Shown here piece after piece: positions 10,236-18,155 of a DNA stretch of 64,000 nt; position 1 is the stretch's first letter, and the number at the start of each line of letters is the position of its first letter. The stretch is from contig JADCJC010000010.1 of the NCBI GenBank assembly GCA_020247395.1, forward strand, positions 1-64,000, in the 5' to 3' direction. Both the position numbers and the translations under genes were made by a program. The notes under the pieces were generated by a model, which did not search any database, was not told the DNA's origin, and was given only the letters and a program-made list of their open reading frames with translations. The stretch is from Rhodocyclaceae bacterium (GTDB lineage: Bacteria; Pseudomonadota; Gammaproteobacteria; Burkholderiales; Usitatibacteraceae).

Positions 10236-10303
10236 GAAAGAACCTTATTCTAGCGGGTACAGCATTGAGCGTTTTTCAGGCTGTTTGGATCATTTAGGCA
10301 CTA

Positions 10304-10335
10304 TGGGCTGTGCGAGTACGACCCGCAACAGCCCA
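10304..10335 (-). promoter_or_regulatory. Intercistronic hairpin between pstS and pstC
   Basis: Inverted repeat TGGGCTGT...ACAGCCCA, extended by GCG/CGC inside the arms, 22 bp after the pstS stop. There is no T-run behind it on the minus strand, so it is more likely an RNA-stabilising or partial-attenuation element. That would fit pstS being made in excess of the membrane subunits. Confidence 0.5.
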
Positions 10336-10357
10336 CAAAAACGATCTGGTTAGGAAA

Positions 10358-11401
10358 TTACTTCCAGAGCGCCTGCCCGTTTGGACCTTTGACTTCCGCT
10401 TTCCAGAGGTTACGGATCTGTGTCTCAACCGCTGGTGGCATTGGCACGTATTCGAGCTCAAGTGCGGCTTTGTCGCCGTTGGTGAGTGCCCAGTCGAAGA
10501 ATTTCAGCACGGCCAAGCCTTTGTCTGCGTTTGTCTGGTTCTTGTACATCAAGATGAAAGACGCGCCGGTGATCGGGTAAGCGTCCTTACCTGCTTGGTC
10601 GGTCAAAACCACGGCCATGCCCGGCGTCTTCGCCCAGTCTGCGCCAGCAGCGGCGGCTTGGAAGGTGGTGTCATCCGGTTGAACAAACGTACCGGCTTGG
10701 TTGCTCAGCGCAGTGTGCGACATTTTGTTCTTTTTCGCATAAGCGTACTCAACATAACCAATGGCGCCCTTGATACGCTGTACGTAGGCGGAAACACCCT
10801 CATTGCCTTTACCGCCCACACCCTCCGGCCACGACACGGCGTTACCCACCCCAACTTTGCTCTTCCACTCCGGGCTGACTTTCGACAGGTAATCGACGAA
10901 TAAGAAGGTTGTGCCGGAGCCGTCCGAACGACGTACGACTGTGATTGGATCAGCCGGGAGTTTGAGCGCCGGGTTCAGGGCAGCAATCGCCGGGTCATTC
11001 CAGTTCTTGATCTTGCCGAGATAGATGTCAGCAACCACTGGGCCGGTCAAACGCATTGCACCTGGTGCAACACCGTCAAGGTTGACCACCATTACCACAC
11101 CACCAATGATGGCGGGGAACTGAATCAAGCCGTCCTTTGCCAATTGTTCGCCAGAAAGAGGCGCGTCAGTGGCCCCGAAATCGACCGTCTTGGCTTGGAT
11201 TTGGCGAACGCCAGCACCCGATCCAATAGACTGGTAGTTCATGTTGAAATTGCTGACCTTCTTGTAGTCCTCCGCCCACTTTGAATAGATTGGGAAGGGG
11301 AAGGTCGCGCCGGCACCGGTAATATCGACAGCGCTTGCAATGCCCGTGAACGCCATGCTGGCGACGACGATAGAACTTGTGAGGATAGTTTTCAGCTTCA
11401 T
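10358..11401 (-). CDS. pstS: Phosphate ABC transporter periplasmic substrate-binding protein
   Basis: Binds phosphate in the periplasm and delivers it to PstCA, 347 aa. A Sec signal peptide (MKLKTILTSSIVVASMAFTGIASA) is cleaved before VDITGAG. Phosphate-binding segments are recognisable: GAGATFPFPIYSKW near the mature N-terminus and RRSDGSGTTFLF in the middle. The start is supported by GGAG 8 bp before the ATG. It is the first gene of pstSCAB; a strong Pho box and -10 lie 50-85 bp upstream. Confidence 0.97.
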   Translation of the reverse strand: MKLKTILTSSIVVASMAFTGIASAVDITGAGATFPFPIYSKWAEDYKKVSNFNMNYQSIGSGAGVRQIQAKTVDFGATDAPLSGEQLAKDGLIQFPAIIGGVVMVVNLDGVAPGAMRLTGPVVADIYLGKIKNWNDPAIAALNPALKLPADPITVVRRSDGSGTTFLFVDYLSKVSPEWKSKVGVGNAVSWPEGVGGKGNEGVSAYVQRIKGAIGYVEYAYAKKNKMSHTALSNQAGTFVQPDDTTFQAAAAGADWAKTPGMAVVLTDQAGKDAYPITGASFILMYKNQTNADKGLAVLKFFDWALTNGDKAALELEYVPMPPAVETQIRNLWKAEVKGPNGQALWK

Positions 11402-11451
11402 TTCTTACTCCAGATTGAGGTTACCCTGATTCACAGATTTTTATGAGCCAG

Positions 11452-11485
11452 ACTTTACGAACCAATTGTGACGGCTTCATGACAG
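11452..11485 (-). promoter_or_regulatory. PhoB box and -10 of pstS
   Basis: On the minus strand CTGTCAT-gaag-CCGTCAC (11468-11485) is followed after 10 bp by TAAAGT (11452-11457). This is the best match in the window to the PhoB consensus and supports PhoB control of pstSCAB. Confidence 0.82.
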
Positions 11486-11547
11486 CCCGGCCAACCATCT
11501 TCCAAAGGCTGACTTATGGCTGAAACATCTTTGTTTGAACATTCGTC

Positions 11548-12036
11548 ATGGATCTCATTTTGTGGCGCCACGCGGATGCTGTCTCGGTCGAGCACGGAGA
11601 CGACTTTTCCCGCAAATTGAGTGGCAAAGGGCGGAAACAGGCAACCCAGATGGCGAATTGGCTGGAACCGCGCTTGGCCGATAGCACGAGGGTGTTTAGC
11701 GGCCATTGGAAACGAGATATCGAGACTGCGGAAGCGTTGACGGGCATGTCGGGCCGAAAATTGACTATCCAGCCGGCACTTGGCTCGAATGCCGATGTGG
11801 CGCACCTACTCGCTGCCGTAGACTGGCCTGAAAATCGGCATCCTGCAGTTATCGTCGCGCATCAGCCGACGATTGGTCGCCTAGTGTCGTTTTTATTGTT
11901 TGGCGAAGAGCGCGAAATCGTGGTGCGTAAAGGCTCCGCTTGGTGGCTGACGAATCGGCGTCGGGGCGATGGTGCTGAGGGGCGAAACGCACGCCCGGTC
12001 GTACTACGAGCCGTCATTTGTCCCGACCTGCTATAA
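11548..12036 (+). CDS. sixA: SixA-type phosphohistidine phosphatase
   Basis: Small histidine phosphatase superfamily protein of 162 aa. The RHG-type catalytic motif is at the N-terminus (LILWRHADA), and a second conserved His lies in VIVAHQPTIGRL, as in SixA. E. coli SixA removes phosphate from HPt or PTS phosphohistidines; which protein it acts on here is unknown. It is divergent from pstS, whose Pho box is in the shared upstream DNA but points to pstS. No good ribosome-binding site is visible before the ATG. Confidence 0.85.
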   Translation: MDLILWRHADAVSVEHGDDFSRKLSGKGRKQATQMANWLEPRLADSTRVFSGHWKRDIETAEALTGMSGRKLTIQPALGSNADVAHLLAAVDWPENRHPAVIVAHQPTIGRLVSFLLFGEEREIVVRKGSAWWLTNRRRGDGAEGRNARPVVLRAVICPDLL

Positions 12037-12090
12037 GCACGGCTGCCAAAAAAGCGCGGCCGGGTACTGCGGGTGAATTCCAGCCAGCCA

Positions 12091-13047
12091 CTATGTTGCT
12101 TGCTTCGATAACAGCGGCAGCGGTAACTGTGTGCCACCGATGGTTGATGCACTTTGCTCGACCGCTTTGGCGTTGCGCCAAGCTTCAATATCGAGCCAGC
12201 TAATCAGGCGCAGTTCGCCGTCTGCAGTTTCAACTAATGCCGATAGACTTTCTACCCAATCGCCGTCATTGCAGTAGGTGATGCCATCGATGTCGCGAAT
12301 TTCTGGACGGTGAATATGCCCACAAACGACGCCGTCAAGCTGACGCCGTTTTGCCTCTCGGGCAACCGCTTCCTCAAAGGCATTGATGTAACTGACGGCG
12401 TTCTTCACCCGGTGTTTCAGGTACTGTGACAACGACCAGTAAGGGAGACCCATCGTGCGCCTAATGCGGTTCAAGGCCCTGTTGAGCTCGAGAGATATGC
12501 CATACAACATATCGCCTAAGTGGGCGAGCCACTTGGCGCACTGCACCACGGCGTCGAATTGATCGCCGTGCAGGATCAATAACCGTTTCCCGGCTGCCGT
12601 GGTGTGTACCGCCTCGTCAACAATGTCGATATCGCCGAACGCAAGCCCCAAGAAGTGTCGCGCAAACTCGTCGTGGTTACCCGCTACATACGTCACACGG
12701 GTGCCCTTGCGCGCTTTGCGCAAAATTTTTTGCACCACGTCGTTGTGCAAGCGGTGCCAGTACCAGCGTCGCGCGAGTTGCCAGCCGTCAATGATGTCCC
12801 CGACAAGATAGAGCTGCTTGGACTCAGTGTGCTTTAGAAACTCCAGCAATAGCTCAGCCTGACAACCGCTAGTGCCAAGGTGGATGTCTGAAATCCAGAT
12901 AGTGCGGAAGTGGAGGGTTGCCGCGTTGTCTCCCCCCGCCTCTTGCTCGACCGGCGGGGGCGGGCTGCCAAACGGGAGATTACCCGACGGGGGCGCAGTC
13001 AAATGCGGTGGTTGCTCGGTGGCGCTTTGCGGGATGCCGTCAAACAC
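12091..13047 (-). CDS. PlcP-like metallophosphoesterase (annotated elsewhere as UDP-2,3-diacylglucosamine diphosphatase)
   Basis: Calcineurin-like phosphoesterase. The dinuclear metal motifs appear in order: SDIHLG, GDIIDGW, GNHDEF, LHGDQFD and CGHIHRPEI. The internal sequence (YWHRLHNDVVQKILRKARKGT, YWSLSQYLKHRVKNAV) resembles, from memory, the PlcP phospholipase C family that strips head groups from phospholipids during phosphate limitation. That family is often labelled LpxH-like. True LpxH of lipid A synthesis is shorter (about 240 aa), so it is the less likely reading. I chose GTG at 13047 because AAAGGGG precedes it; the ORF can start at TTG 13077. A Pho box lies 165 bp upstream. The function is inferred from family and neighbourhood. 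Confidence 0.7.
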   Translation of the reverse strand: MFDGIPQSATEQPPHLTAPPSGNLPFGSPPPPVEQEAGGDNAATLHFRTIWISDIHLGTSGCQAELLLEFLKHTESKQLYLVGDIIDGWQLARRWYWHRLHNDVVQKILRKARKGTRVTYVAGNHDEFARHFLGLAFGDIDIVDEAVHTTAAGKRLLILHGDQFDAVVQCAKWLAHLGDMLYGISLELNRALNRIRRTMGLPYWSLSQYLKHRVKNAVSYINAFEEAVAREAKRRQLDGVVCGHIHRPEIRDIDGITYCNDGDWVESLSALVETADGELRLISWLDIEAWRNAKAVEQSASTIGGTQLPLPLLSKQAT

Positions 13048-13211
13048 GATTGCCCCTTTAGTCAGTGGTTTGAACAATGCTAGCGAGCGAACACTTACCT
13101 TTTGTGACGCAAGTACTGCAGCGGCATGACAGCTTGGTCGTTTGCAATTGAACGCTGGGCCGGTTCGGGCTCATTTTTAGGGGAGCGGTTGTTTTGCAGA
13201 AAAAGATGTAA

Positions 13212-13229
13212 ATGACAGTTTTGTGTCAG
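13212..13229 (-). promoter_or_regulatory. Predicted PhoB box upstream of the plcP-like gene
   Basis: On the minus strand CTGACAC-aaaa-CTGTCAT, one mismatch in 14 to the 7-N4-7 consensus. The -10 at the expected place is poor (TTCTGC). An additional CTGTCAT half-site lies nearer the gene at 13126-13132, with a degenerate partner (CTGCAGT). Which site is used is not clear. Confidence 0.5.
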
Positions 13230-13292
13230 CACTTGACGGCTACAATTCACTCCCAAGGTTTCTTGCAAGTAAATTGATGAGTCAACACCAAT

Positions 13293-13547
13293 ATGAACAA
13301 CATTAAAAAAGTCGCACAGTACATCGTGGCAAACCCCGACACCGGCGAGACAAAGGCGTTGCTTGAGCTTGCCGTTGCACTCGAAACTAATGCGCCGTAT
13401 GAACTGAATAAGCTCTACAACATGAGCCGTGAGCAGTTCAAACTCGCCCTCGGTTTAATCGAAGATTGGCGGTTAGACCGACACTACCTGTCGAAGCTGC
13501 GATTGCTTGATCACGCGGAAATCAACCAGATTCCAAGCTTTCAGTAG
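13293..13547 (+). CDS. Small conserved-looking hypothetical protein
   Basis: 84-aa ORF of unknown function, soluble, with no signal peptide or membrane segment. The middle (ETKALLELAVALETNAPYELNKLYNMSREQFKLALGLIEDWRLDRHY) looks helical, with regular charged and leucine positions. Coding potential is supported by a clean intrinsic terminator 20 bp after the stop and by the open intergenic layout: it lies alone between the plcP-like gene and olsB, both on the other strand. No strong ribosome-binding site is seen before the ATG. It does not resemble a double-glycine bacteriocin precursor. Confidence 0.6.
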   Translation: MNNIKKVAQYIVANPDTGETKALLELAVALETNAPYELNKLYNMSREQFKLALGLIEDWRLDRHYLSKLRLLDHAEINQIPSFQ

Positions 13548-13564
13548 CCGAACCGACTAGCGCC

Positions 13565-13611
13565 AACGCGCGAAGCCCCACCCGATTTTGGCTTCGCGCG
13601 TTCCATTTTTT
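13565..13611 (+). terminator. Intrinsic terminator after the 84-aa gene
   Basis: Thirteen-base arms AACGCGCGAAGCC and GGCTTCGCGCGTT with a 12-nt loop, followed by CCATTTTTT. The T-run serves the + strand gene. Confidence 0.88.
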
Positions 13612-13634
13612 CTTACCAGGCGCAGCGCCCGCCG

Positions 13635-14450
13635 CTAAGCAGCTCGGTCGACGGCCATGAAGTGTTTTGCGTACGCGCCCGACATACGGCTGATCGGTAG
13701 GAGTACAAACAAATCAGCGGTATTGAAGTCCGCATCCCATGCTGGTGCACCACATATCCACGCACCGAGGCGGCTGTAGCCCTTGATCAGCGCCGGGATG
13801 CGTGCACGCGCAATCGGGACGACCCGCGAAGCTTGGTCTGACCCAGCAACTTGGTCGGTTGTAGCGGGGGAGAGTGGATAGGGATTCTTTGGGAAAACCC
13901 GATACTCGGCTGGTGCCAAGCTTGTCGCTGCCATGTGATCATAGACGGCTAACGCGTTGTCGTGTCCGTCTGACAGCGGAATACTCGCGCAGCCAATCAC
14001 GTATTCGTAGTTGTTCTCCAACATAAATCGCGTCAGGCCAGACCAAAGCAGCATGATGACCGAGCCGGAACGAAACTCGGGATGGATACACGCACGCCCC
14101 ACTTCTGCAGTGGTCGGTCGGATGTTCTTAAGGCGCGCTAAATCAAACTCGATGTCCGAATAGTAGCCGCCGCGGCGCATGGCGGTTTCCGGCCGCATGA
14201 TGCGGTAACAGCCAACCAGCAAATCGCTGGCGGTGTCACGAACAATGAGATGTTCGCAATCGGCGTCGTACTGGTCAACATCACGTTCCGCAAGTGCCGC
14301 CTTTGCGTTGATTGACGCGCCCAGTTCTTCAAAAAAAACCTGATAACGAAGGCGCTGTGCTTCGCAAACTTCCCGTTCGGTGCGTGCGATCGAGACCTGG
14401 TAGCGATCCTTTTTCCTTGCGGACACGAGATACCGTTGTACGTTCAACAT
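13635..14450 (-). CDS. olsB: OlsB-like L-ornithine N-alpha-acyltransferase (GNAT)
   Basis: Predicted to acylate the alpha-amino group of ornithine with a 3-hydroxyacyl chain, giving lyso-ornithine lipid, the first step to phosphorus-free ornithine lipids. 271 aa, the expected length. Family features are RYQVFFEELGA near residue 40, GCYRIMRPETA around 80, and VGRACIHPEFRSGSVIMLLWSGL followed by a GCASIPL segment, as in OlsB/PF13444 proteins. A good ribosome-binding site (GGAGG) lies 5 bp before the ATG. No olsA is in the window. A weak Pho box is 69 bp upstream. Related PEP-CTERM-linked acyltransferases share this fold, but the neighbourhood favours OlsB. Confidence 0.75.
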   Translation of the reverse strand: MLNVQRYLVSARKKDRYQVSIARTEREVCEAQRLRYQVFFEELGASINAKAALAERDVDQYDADCEHLIVRDTASDLLVGCYRIMRPETAMRRGGYYSDIEFDLARLKNIRPTTAEVGRACIHPEFRSGSVIMLLWSGLTRFMLENNYEYVIGCASIPLSDGHDNALAVYDHMAATSLAPAEYRVFPKNPYPLSPATTDQVAGSDQASRVVPIARARIPALIKGYSRLGAWICGAPAWDADFNTADLFVLLPISRMSGAYAKHFMAVDRAA

Positions 14451-14518
14451 ACTGCCTCCGATGTCGTTTGGATTGCTCTAAGATTACGCAGTCGAGGTTT
14501 CTTGCATGTTGCGGTTTG

Positions 14519-14536
14519 GTGATGTTTGTGTGACAT
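14519..14536 (-). promoter_or_regulatory. Weak PhoB-box candidate upstream of olsB
   Basis: On the minus strand ATGTCAC-acaa-ACATCAC. The first unit is good; the second keeps mainly the TCAC end. There is no convincing -10 at 10 bp. Listed because of position and of the better boxes nearby. Confidence 0.35.
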
Positions 14537-14545
14537 CGCGCCGCC

Positions 14546-14576
14546 AAAAAAGAACGGCGAACCTAGGTTCGCCGTT
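14546..14576 (-). terminator. Orphan intrinsic terminator upstream of olsB
   Basis: A perfect 24-bp palindrome centred on CCTAGG (arms AACGGCGAA / TTCGCCGTT), followed on the minus strand by C and six T. No annotated gene on the minus strand ends here: the next gene upstream (14806) runs the other way. It must therefore end a transcript that starts between 14577 and about 14800. It could alternatively be a protein-binding palindrome. Confidence 0.7.
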
Positions 14577-14635
14577 TGGAAAAGCCACCGATGCTGATAC
14601 TCAGTCCCGCTGAGCGGACCGGTGGGAGGAGGCCA
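14546..14635 (-). ncRNA. Predicted Pho-controlled small RNA, about 90 nt
   Basis: The interval between a strong Pho box with a -10 (GATCAT, 14642-14647) and an orphan terminator contains no minus-strand gene and would give an RNA of about 90 nt. Its 5' part carries CCTCCTCCC, which is complementary to Shine-Dalgarno sequences, followed by a hairpin-forming segment with paired ends CCACCG...CGGTGG and an inner CCGC-tca-GCGG. The terminator forms the 3' end. Everything but the sequence itself is inference. The + strand view of the same CU-rich motif is a perfect ribosome-binding site before a 19-codon ORF, so a competing explanation exists. Confidence 0.45.
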
Positions 14636-14641
14636 ACCGAT

Positions 14642-14675
14642 ATGATCTCTACGTTTTGTGACATGCCGATGACAC
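14642..14675 (-). promoter_or_regulatory. PhoB box and -10 facing the orphan terminator
   Basis: On the minus strand GTGTCAT-cggc-ATGTCAC (14658-14675) differs from the consensus mainly at the first base of each unit. GATCAT follows after exactly 10 bp, the same spacing as at pstS and phoX. Confidence 0.6.
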
Positions 14676-14805
14676 GTCATGATTTCATCGCAGCTAATTA
14701 GTAGCGTGGGGCAGCACCGACAAGAACGATGATGTAGGAGCCAATCACATACTGAATTAGAATTCTGTAAAGCCTGCATCCCCGCCCATTCGCCATTTGC
14801 CCTAG

Positions 14806-16071
14806 GTGCCCGCAAAGCCCGAGATGTCAAAGCAACTATTTCGCCAAGAAGCGATCGACGCACAGCGGGAGAAGTTTTTCGGTGAGGCTACTGATGCACG
14901 ACCGTTGCCGATGTGGACGTTCACCGCACTGGCGGCCGGGGTCGCGTTGTTGGTAATCGCCGTGGGAATTTGGGGGCAGTACACCCGCCGGGAGCGGGTT
15001 GAAGGCTTCCTTGCTTCAGATACCGGTGCCGCGCGGGTGTCGTTTTCCGAGGCCGGACGCATCGCCGAAGTTCTGATCAACGAAGGCGATGTAGTCACCA
15101 AAGGCATGCCGATGGCGAGAGTGTCCTTTGAGCGGGCCACCGGGCGAACGCCTTCGACAGCCGCAGTGGTCGCCAGCGAACTAGGGCAGCGTCGAGAGTC
15201 GCTGGAGCGCGAACAAGCGCAGATTCGCGAACTAGGTGCCCAACAGGTCATGCAAATCCGCCGACGCGTTTTGGATCTACAGAACGAAATGAGCCAGCTC
15301 GACCGCGAGAGCCGTTTGCAGGAGCGACGCCTTGCCTCCGCGCGTGAACAAGCCCAAAAATTTGAGGATCTCGGCAGGGAAAAATTCGCCTCGGAAATCA
15401 TGGTTCGTCAAAAACGCGACGAGGTGACCGATCAAGAGCTGAAGGTGCAGTCGCTAAAGCGCTCCCGCGCAACGCTGGAGCGGGATCTTGCCGCCGCAAA
15501 ACTGGACGGCCCGGCTGCTGAACTCAAGGCGAGGGCGCAGGCGGATCAATTATCGCGCCAGATCTCCGAACTACAGCAGACGTTGGTGCAAGAAGACGCA
15601 AAACGCGAGTCCTTGATCCTCGCCCCCATAGACGGTATTGCCACTAATATCGCGATAAGTGTCGGGCAGTCGGTCGCGGCGGACGCGAGTTTCGCGACGA
15701 TTCTACCCAAAGGCAGCGTGTTGCGCGCAGAGTTGCTGGTTCCCACACGAGCCATTGGCTTCATCAGCAAAGGGCGCGAAGTGGTGATGCGGTATGAGGC
15801 CTTCCCCTATGCACGCTTCGGCCAGTACCGCGGGGTGGTGCAGGATATCAGCCAAGCAGTTTGGTCACCCGGCGACAAGGTCGGGCCACTCGTCATCAAA
15901 GAGCCGGTTTACCGCGTCACAGTCGCGCTTGACAAGCAGACTGTTACTGCCGGTACACAGGAGGTCGCGTTGAAATCCGGCATGCTGGTGAACGCGGATA
16001 TCTTGTTGGATAAACGCACCCTGCTCGAATGGTTGTTCGAGCCTGTAATACAACTGCGCGGGAGATTTTGA
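14806..16071 (+). CDS. HlyD-family periplasmic adaptor of a C39 ABC exporter
   Basis: Membrane fusion protein linking an inner-membrane ABC exporter to an outer-membrane channel, 421 aa. It has a short cytoplasmic N-terminus, one membrane segment (about residues 38-60, FTALAAGVALLVIAVGIWG), a biotinyl-lipoyl-like half (GRIAEVLINEGDVVTKG), and a long coiled coil of about 130 residues rich in Q, R and E. The second half-motif is LILAPIDGIATNIAISVGQSV, then a beta-barrel end. It resembles the CvaA/colicin V secretion branch. The ORF starts at GTG 14806; ATG 14824 is an equal alternative, neither with a strong ribosome-binding site. Its stop overlaps the start of the transporter (TGATG), so the two are coupled. 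Confidence 0.88.
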   Translation: MPAKPEMSKQLFRQEAIDAQREKFFGEATDARPLPMWTFTALAAGVALLVIAVGIWGQYTRRERVEGFLASDTGAARVSFSEAGRIAEVLINEGDVVTKGMPMARVSFERATGRTPSTAAVVASELGQRRESLEREQAQIRELGAQQVMQIRRRVLDLQNEMSQLDRESRLQERRLASAREQAQKFEDLGREKFASEIMVRQKRDEVTDQELKVQSLKRSRATLERDLAAAKLDGPAAELKARAQADQLSRQISELQQTLVQEDAKRESLILAPIDGIATNIAISVGQSVAADASFATILPKGSVLRAELLVPTRAIGFISKGREVVMRYEAFPYARFGQYRGVVQDISQAVWSPGDKVGPLVIKEPVYRVTVALDKQTVTAGTQEVALKSGMLVNADILLDKRTLLEWLFEPVIQLRGRF

Positions 16072-18155
16072 TGGCCATTAGCATCTTCTCTGCGCTGCGC
16101 CGCCGCGTGCCGATGATTCTGCAGTCCGAGGCACCCGAGTGTGGGATTGCGTGCGTGGCGATGATTGCAACATTTCACGGCCATCAAACCGATCTGCTCG
16201 CGATGCGAACGCGATTGTCCCCATCGCTCAAGGGAATCACGCTCAAACAAGTTAGCCAGGTGGCGGAGACCATGGGCTTGGCTTCGCGCGGTGTAAAGGC
16301 GGATTTGTCAGCCCTTGGCAAACTGCAATTGCCGGCGGTGTTGCACTGGGACATGAATCATTTTGTGGTGTTGACCGAGGTGTCGGCCAAGACGATTACC
16401 GTTCACGACCCTGCGCGCGGTGTTCGTAAGATGACTTTTGCCGACGCTGGCAAACACTACACGGGTGTGGCGATGGAGTTCACACCGACGCCGAGTTTTT
16501 CTAAGATTGATGATCGCAAACAAATTAGCGCAACACAGCTCTTGTCGGTTGGCTCGGGGCTGGCTGGGGCTGTTGCGCAACTCGTACTTTTGTCGTTTGC
16601 CATCGAAGTATTCGCAATTGCGATGCCGTTTTTCCTGCAACTGACGATTGATCGCGTGTTGGTCGGGCGCGACCGCGATTTCCTGACGGTGCTCGGCGTG
16701 GCGTTCATAGCACTGGTGGTGATGCAAGTTGTGGTGACAGGTGTCCGCGCTTGGGTGGGCGTTTATCTTTCCACGCGCTTCAATTTGCGCTTGCTGACCG
16801 TTCTGTTCGATCATCTACTGCGGTTGCCTCTCGGATGGTTTGAGAAGCGCAACGTCGGCGACATTGTCAGTAAATTCAGGAGCGTTGACGCCATCCAAAA
16901 GACTCTTTCGACCACGTTTGTCGAGACCTTCATTGACGGCGTGATGGTGCTGATCACGTTGGCGGTAATGGCTTACTACAGCATGATGCTGACTGGGGTT
17001 GTGCTTGGTGCGGCGGCACTGTATGCAGTTCTTAGATGGGTGCTTTTCTACCCGCAACGAAACGCGACCGATGAACAACTCGCGCACGAAGCGAAGGCTT
17101 CGACACATTTCATTGAAACCTTGCGGGGCATGATGGCGATCAAGCTCAACATGCGTGAAAACGAGCGCCGCATTACCTATCAAAACCTAGTGGTGGAACA
17201 TATCAACGCAAACGTCAACGTGCAGAGTGTTGGAATCTTCCAGCGTGGTGGACAAGCTCTGATTTTTGGCATCGAAAGTGTCATCGTTGTGTGGCTGGCC
17301 GCTCTGTTGGTGATGGATGGCAATTTCTCCGTTGGGATGCTCTATGCCTTCATCGGATTCAAATTGGTGTTTTTGTCGCGCGTGAATAATCTGATCGAGA
17401 AGTGGAACGAGTTTCGGATGCTGGATTTGCACGCGGAGCGGATTGCCGATATCGCGTTGGCCGAGCCCGAAACGGGCGGTGCGACGATTTCGAGCGTGGC
17501 CGCAATGACACGTGGTACCAAAGAGCCGGTTAAAATCGAGGCGAAAAACTTGGGCTATGCGTACGGACCCGAGGGATTTGTATTCCGCAACGTCAATTTG
17601 GAGATCGGTGCAAATGAATCGGTGGCGTTGGTTGGGCCTTCGGGTTGCGGCAAAACAACGCTATTGAAAGTATTGCTGGGCCTGTTGCCGCCGACGGAGG
17701 GACAAGTGATGGTCAACGGCCGCGACTTGAAGGACTGGGATATGGCGCAGTATCGCGCGCTGATTGGGGCGGTAATGCAGGATGATCAGTTATTCATTGG
17801 CTCCATTGGCGACGCGATTGCATTTGGTGGCGAGTTCGATATGGCCGCGATCCAAGCCTGCGCAGAAGCGGCGGACATCCATGCGGACATCGAAAAAATG
17901 CCAATGGGTTACTCCACCTTCGTTGGTGCGCTGGGTTCATCGCTTTCTGGCGGACAAAAACAACGGGTGCTGCTCGCACGCGCGCTTTATCGCCGTCCTT
18001 CAGTACTGTTCCTTGACGAGACCTTGGATCAGGTCGATTCATCGCAGGAAGTGCACATCCGCACCAAAATCAAAGAACTCGTTCCGGCTGTCGTCATGGT
18101 GAGCCATCGACCGGAGTCGATTGTCGGTTCCAGACACGTGTCGATAGCCGCATAG
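16071..18155 (+). CDS. Bacteriocin-type ABC transporter with N-terminal C39 peptidase
   Basis: Peptidase-containing exporter that cleaves double-glycine leaders and exports the product; about 694 aa from the preferred ATG at 16071, which has GGGAG before it. The C39 domain (residues about 10-140) has the oxyanion Gln and catalytic Cys (ILQSEAPECGIACVAMI), His (NHFVVLTEV) and Asp (VHDPARG), so it should be active. A six-helix membrane domain follows, then the ATPase with Walker A (GPSGCGKTT) and signature (LSGGQKQR). Walker B reads VLFLDETLDQVDS: the Asp-Glu is kept but the D-loop differs from the common LDEATSxLD. The switch His is in MVSHRPES. No outer-membrane TolC or precursor peptide gene lies nearby, so the cargo is unknown. 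Confidence 0.9.
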   Translation: MAISIFSALRRRVPMILQSEAPECGIACVAMIATFHGHQTDLLAMRTRLSPSLKGITLKQVSQVAETMGLASRGVKADLSALGKLQLPAVLHWDMNHFVVLTEVSAKTITVHDPARGVRKMTFADAGKHYTGVAMEFTPTPSFSKIDDRKQISATQLLSVGSGLAGAVAQLVLLSFAIEVFAIAMPFFLQLTIDRVLVGRDRDFLTVLGVAFIALVVMQVVVTGVRAWVGVYLSTRFNLRLLTVLFDHLLRLPLGWFEKRNVGDIVSKFRSVDAIQKTLSTTFVETFIDGVMVLITLAVMAYYSMMLTGVVLGAAALYAVLRWVLFYPQRNATDEQLAHEAKASTHFIETLRGMMAIKLNMRENERRITYQNLVVEHINANVNVQSVGIFQRGGQALIFGIESVIVVWLAALLVMDGNFSVGMLYAFIGFKLVFLSRVNNLIEKWNEFRMLDLHAERIADIALAEPETGGATISSVAAMTRGTKEPVKIEAKNLGYAYGPEGFVFRNVNLEIGANESVALVGPSGCGKTTLLKVLLGLLPPTEGQVMVNGRDLKDWDMAQYRALIGAVMQDDQLFIGSIGDAIAFGGEFDMAAIQACAEAADIHADIEKMPMGYSTFVGALGSSLSGGQKQRVLLARALYRRPSVLFLDETLDQVDSSQEVHIRTKIKELVPAVVMVSHRPESIVGSRHVSIAA

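Noticed and set aside
14591-14701. 36-codon ORF with a GG pair (MLILSPAERTGG...) near the exporter genes
   Set aside because: The leader is too short and the conserved Leu/Glu positions do not fit the double-glycine consensus.
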